NCBI GenBank assembly: GCA_024236395.1
Contig: JACKKO010000003.1
Span: 1 to 64,000, forward strand
Source: Hyphomicrobiales bacterium
GTDB taxonomy: Bacteria > Pseudomonadota > Alphaproteobacteria > Rickettsiales > JACKKO01
Length of the DNA stretch: 64,000 bases
Reading direction: 5' to 3'
How positions within the stretch are numbered: position 1 is the first letter of the stretch; each line of letters opens with the position of its first letter. A model generated the notes under the pieces. It was not told the DNA's origin, did not search any database, and worked only from the letters and a program-made list of their open reading frames with translations. Below are positions 60,941-64,000 of this stretch, in pieces. The translations under genes were made by a program, and so were the position numbers.

Positions 60941-63814
60941 ATGGAAAAAACGATCAGCGTTCGTGGCGCGCGCGAACATAATCTGCAGAATGTGAATATT
61001 GATCTCCCCCGTGACCAGTTTATTGTCATTACGGGGTTAAGTGGTTCTGGGAAATCCTCGCTGGCGTTTGATACGATTTATGCCGAGGGGCAGCGGCGTT
61101 ATGTGGAAAGTCTTTCGGCGTATGCCCGCCAGTTTCTGGAAATGCAGGATAAGCCGGATGTGGATAGCATCACCGGGCTTTCCCCGGCGATCGCCATTGA
61201 GCAGAAGACGGTTTCAAAAAACCCGCGTTCCACGGTGGCCACGGTCACAGAAATTTATGATTACCTGCGCCTGCTATATGCCCGTGCGGGGATTCCATAT
61301 TCCCCGGCAACCGGGCTGCCGATTGAAAGCCAGACGGTCTCCCAGATGGTAGACCGTATCATGGAACTGCCGGAGGGAACGAAGCTATACCTGCTGGCAC
61401 CCATTGTGCGTGGTGCCAAGGGAGAACACCGCAAAGAACTGCGTGAGCTGCAGAAACAGGGCTTCACCCGTATCAAGCTGGACGGTGAACTGCATGAGCT
61501 GGAAACCATGCCGGAGATTGATAAGAACAAGAAGCACGAAATCGCGGTGCTGGTAGACCGGCTGGTGATCGCAGAGGATTTAGGGAACCGTCTGCCGGAT
61601 AGTATTGAAACAGCGCTGCGGTTGAGTAATGGCTTGTTGCAGGCAGAGATTGTCAGCTTCCCGGAAGGCAAATCCTTTGAGGATAAAAAGCCGGGGGATG
61701 TGTTGCTTTTTTCGGAGAAATTCTGCTGCCCGGTTTCCGGGTTTCAGCTCAGCGAGATTGAGCCGCGCCTGTTTTCGTTCAATAGCCCGTATGGTGCGTG
61801 TCCGGTGTGTGATGGGCTGGGGACGGAGATTTATTTTGATGCCGGGCTGGTAGTGCCGGACAGATCACGTTCACTTTCGGAAGGGGCGATTGCCCCCTGG
61901 CGGGGGACGCAATCCCGCTTTTTCACCCAGACGCTGGAAGGGCTGGCCGCGCATTACAAGTTTGATATCGATGCGCCCTTTGGCAGCCTGTCGGAAGATA
62001 TCCAGAAAGTGATCCTGCATGGCTCCGGGGATACGTCGATTAAGATGATGTTTGAAGATGGGTATCGCCGTTATACTGTCAATAAGCCGTTTGAAGGGGT
62101 GCTGCCGAATCTGCAGCGTCGCTGGAAGGAAACCGATAGCAGCTGGATTCGTGAGGAGATGGAGAAATACCAGGCGATGACGGATTGCCACGCCTGCGGT
62201 GGTTATCGCCTGCGCGAAGAAGCGCTGTGCGTGAAGATTGCCGGGAAGCATGTAGGTGAAATCTGCGAGATGACCATCGCCGAAGCACTGGCATGGTTTG
62301 AATCCTTGCCAAAGGCGATGACGAACAAGCAGAATAAAATTGCCGAGCGTATCTTGCAGGAATTGCTGCGGCGTAGCGGCTTCCTGAATAACGTAGGACT
62401 GGACTACCTGACGCTCTCGCGTCGTGCGGGCACACTTTCCGGCGGGGAGGGGCAGCGTATCCGCCTGGCCTCGCAGATTGGCTCCGGACTGACCGGCGTG
62501 CTGTATGTGCTGGATGAGCCGTCCATTGGTCTGCACCAGTGTGATAACCAGCGCTTACTGACCACGTTGCAAAGTCTGCGTGATATCGGGAATACCGTGA
62601 TCGTGGTGGAACACGACGAAGAAACCATGCGCAGCGCCGATTATATCGTGGATATCGGGCCGGGGGCGGGGCGGCATGGTGGTAAGATCATTGCCGATGG
62701 TACGCCCGAAGAGGTGCTGAAGGTGAAGGATAGTATCACGGCACAATATCTACGCGGGGATAAATGCATTGCTGTTCCGGCCAATCGTCGTAAAGGCATC
62801 AAAGGGAAGGTATTGAAGGTTAAAGGTGCATGCACCAATAATCTGCAGAATGTTACCGCAGAAATCCCGGTGAATACGTTTACGTGCGTGACGGGGGTTT
62901 CCGGTGGTGGCAAATCCAGCCTGGTGCTGCATACGCTCTATCCCGCAGCGGCGAAGATGCTCAATGGTGCCAAGGCTACACCCGGCCCGTGCGATGGTAT
63001 TGAGGGATTGCAGCATTTTGACAAGGTAATTGAAATTGACCAATCACCCATCGGACGCACCCCGCGTTCCAACCCGGCGACCTATACCGGGGCGTTTTCT
63101 CCGATACGGGACTGGTTTGCCGGTCTGCCGGAAGCCAAGGCACGGGGCTATAAGCCGGGGCGTTTCTCGTTTAACGTGAAGGGCGGGCGGTGTGAGGCCT
63201 GCCAGGGTGATGGGATGACGAAAATCGAGATGCACTTCCTGCCGGACGTGTATGTGAAGTGCGATGTCTGCCATGGTCAGCGCTATAACCGCGAAACGCT
63301 GGAAGTCACCTATAAAGGCAAGTCCATTGCCGACGTGCTGGATATGACGGTACAGGAAGCCTATGAATTTTTTGAGAAAGTACCGGTGATTAAGGAAAAG
63401 CTGAAAGCCATGATTGATGTGGGGATTGGGTATATCCATGTTGGGCAATCGGCAACCACGCTTTCCGGTGGGGAAGCGCAGCGCATCAAGCTGGCCAAGG
63501 AACTTTCCAAGCGCTCCACGGGCCGTACGCTCTATATTCTGGATGAACCCACTACCGGGCTGCACACGGATGATATCAGTAAGCTGCTCAAGGTGCTGCA
63601 TATGCTGGTGGAAGCGGGGAATACCATGGTGGTGATTGAGCATAACCTGGATGTCATCAAAACCGCGGACTGGATTCTGGATATTGGCCCTGGCGGAGGA
63701 AAGCATGGCGGGCATATTGTCGCTAGCGGTACGCCGGAACAGGTGGCGAAGACGAAGGAAAGCGTTACCGGGCAGTTCCTGCTGCCGCTGCTGGGCAAGA
63801 AAAAAGCGGCGTAG
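60941..63814 (+). CDS. uvrA: Excinuclease ABC subunit A
   Basis: Damage-recognition ATPase of nucleotide excision repair. The 957 residues carry two ABC ATPase halves: Walker A GLSGSGKSSLAFDT and GVSGGGKSSLVLHT, signature TLSGGEGQRIRLA and TLSGGEAQRIKLA, Walker B YVLDEPSIGLHQ and YILDEPTTGLHT. Zinc modules are CPVCDGLG, CHACGGYRL and CEACQGDG with CDVCHGQRYN. The FSPIRDWFAGLPEAKARGYKPGRFSFN stretch is conserved. Complete and intact. Confidence 0.98.
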   Translation: MEKTISVRGAREHNLQNVNIDLPRDQFIVITGLSGSGKSSLAFDTIYAEGQRRYVESLSAYARQFLEMQDKPDVDSITGLSPAIAIEQKTVSKNPRSTVATVTEIYDYLRLLYARAGIPYSPATGLPIESQTVSQMVDRIMELPEGTKLYLLAPIVRGAKGEHRKELRELQKQGFTRIKLDGELHELETMPEIDKNKKHEIAVLVDRLVIAEDLGNRLPDSIETALRLSNGLLQAEIVSFPEGKSFEDKKPGDVLLFSEKFCCPVSGFQLSEIEPRLFSFNSPYGACPVCDGLGTEIYFDAGLVVPDRSRSLSEGAIAPWRGTQSRFFTQTLEGLAAHYKFDIDAPFGSLSEDIQKVILHGSGDTSIKMMFEDGYRRYTVNKPFEGVLPNLQRRWKETDSSWIREEMEKYQAMTDCHACGGYRLREEALCVKIAGKHVGEICEMTIAEALAWFESLPKAMTNKQNKIAERILQELLRRSGFLNNVGLDYLTLSRRAGTLSGGEGQRIRLASQIGSGLTGVLYVLDEPSIGLHQCDNQRLLTTLQSLRDIGNTVIVVEHDEETMRSADYIVDIGPGAGRHGGKIIADGTPEEVLKVKDSITAQYLRGDKCIAVPANRRKGIKGKVLKVKGACTNNLQNVTAEIPVNTFTCVTGVSGGGKSSLVLHTLYPAAAKMLNGAKATPGPCDGIEGLQHFDKVIEIDQSPIGRTPRSNPATYTGAFSPIRDWFAGLPEAKARGYKPGRFSFNVKGGRCEACQGDGMTKIEMHFLPDVYVKCDVCHGQRYNRETLEVTYKGKSIADVLDMTVQEAYEFFEKVPVIKEKLKAMIDVGIGYIHVGQSATTLSGGEAQRIKLAKELSKRSTGRTLYILDEPTTGLHTDDISKLLKVLHMLVEAGNTMVVIEHNLDVIKTADWILDIGPGGGKHGGHIVASGTPEQVAKTKESVTGQFLLPLLGKKKAA

Positions 63815-63898
63815 TTTTTAGTTTTTATGTTAATAAAATATTAATCAATTTGCATTAAAATTGCATGGACCTGTTGTGATTCATGCATGGAGGCGCAT

Positions 63899-64000
63899 AT
63901 GCCTGAAGAAAAAAATAAGAAAACCGTAGGTGAGGAAGTGCCCACTAAGGCAGATAATCCACCGTATGAGCTGAATTTAAGTGATAGAATACTGACTATA
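63899..64000 (+). CDS. Start of an unknown gene, cut by the window end
   Basis: The ATG at 63899 follows a good GGAGG site (63889-63893). The 34 visible codons (MPEEKNKKTVGEEVPTK then PPYELNLSDRI) are charged, polar and open to the window edge. There is no signal peptide in this part. Family cannot be told. Confidence 0.6.
   Translation, partial: MPEEKNKKTVGEEVPTKADNPPYELNLSDRILTI

Overview
The window looks like chromosomal DNA of an alphaproteobacterium. Supporting signs are a TolC gene followed by a PopZ/DUF2497 gene, a DUF465 protein, an IalB-family remnant, an ELM1-family protein next to ssb, a long-form HPF, a MaeB malic enzyme and a VirB9/VirB8 pair. Complete sulfate assimilation and branched-chain amino acid synthesis suggest a metabolically capable cell rather than a reduced obligate symbiont. 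A Micavibrio- or Rhodospirillales-like host is possible, but that is inference from gene content only.

Layout. 1-3.3 kb: the end of a chemotaxis-type receiver gene, a helical partner, efp, suhB-like, DUF465 and ubiX. 3.4-6.25 kb: ialB-like, tsaB, rimI, an OmpA-like protein and popZ, where four of the five are broken by small indels. 6.4-9.9 kb: tolC, hpf, cobA (siroheme) and dps. 9.97-20.9 kb: a sulfate assimilation cluster, cysI - cysG N-domain - cysH - small Cys-rich secreted protein - cysD - membrane protein - tRNA-Val - cysN/C fusion - a 1170-residue flavo/iron-sulfur oxidoreductase that probably feeds electrons to CysI, since no CysJ is present. 21-25.4 kb: nadE, then a chemoreceptor translationally coupled to a periplasmic repeat protein. 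25.5-29.5 kb: photolyase and a RimB-like/RimK/AstE-like trio. 29.5-33.5 kb: ilvBN-ilvC on the minus strand.

33.5-43.0 kb is the most unusual part. A virB8-virB9 pair diverges from two coupled genes for secreted Cys-rich proteins of about 668 and 1956 residues. The two share a disulfide-rich module, and the larger carries a CHAP-like hydrolase signature. A third secreted protein with a poly-Ser linker lies at 50.3-51.6 kb. 43-53.4 kb: rpsT, maeB, mutS, a CcmG/DsbE-like thioredoxin, a LOG-family protein, pirin and an AI-2E transporter.

53.5-56.3 kb: sodB and a minus-strand SDR/RTX-like locus are again shredded by single-base indels, mostly in homopolymers, while the encoded protein sequence is conserved. 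This looks more like local sequence error than gene decay. 56.5-64 kb: two small genes, pabC-pabB, ELM1-like, ssb, uvrA, and the start of a further gene cut by the window edge.
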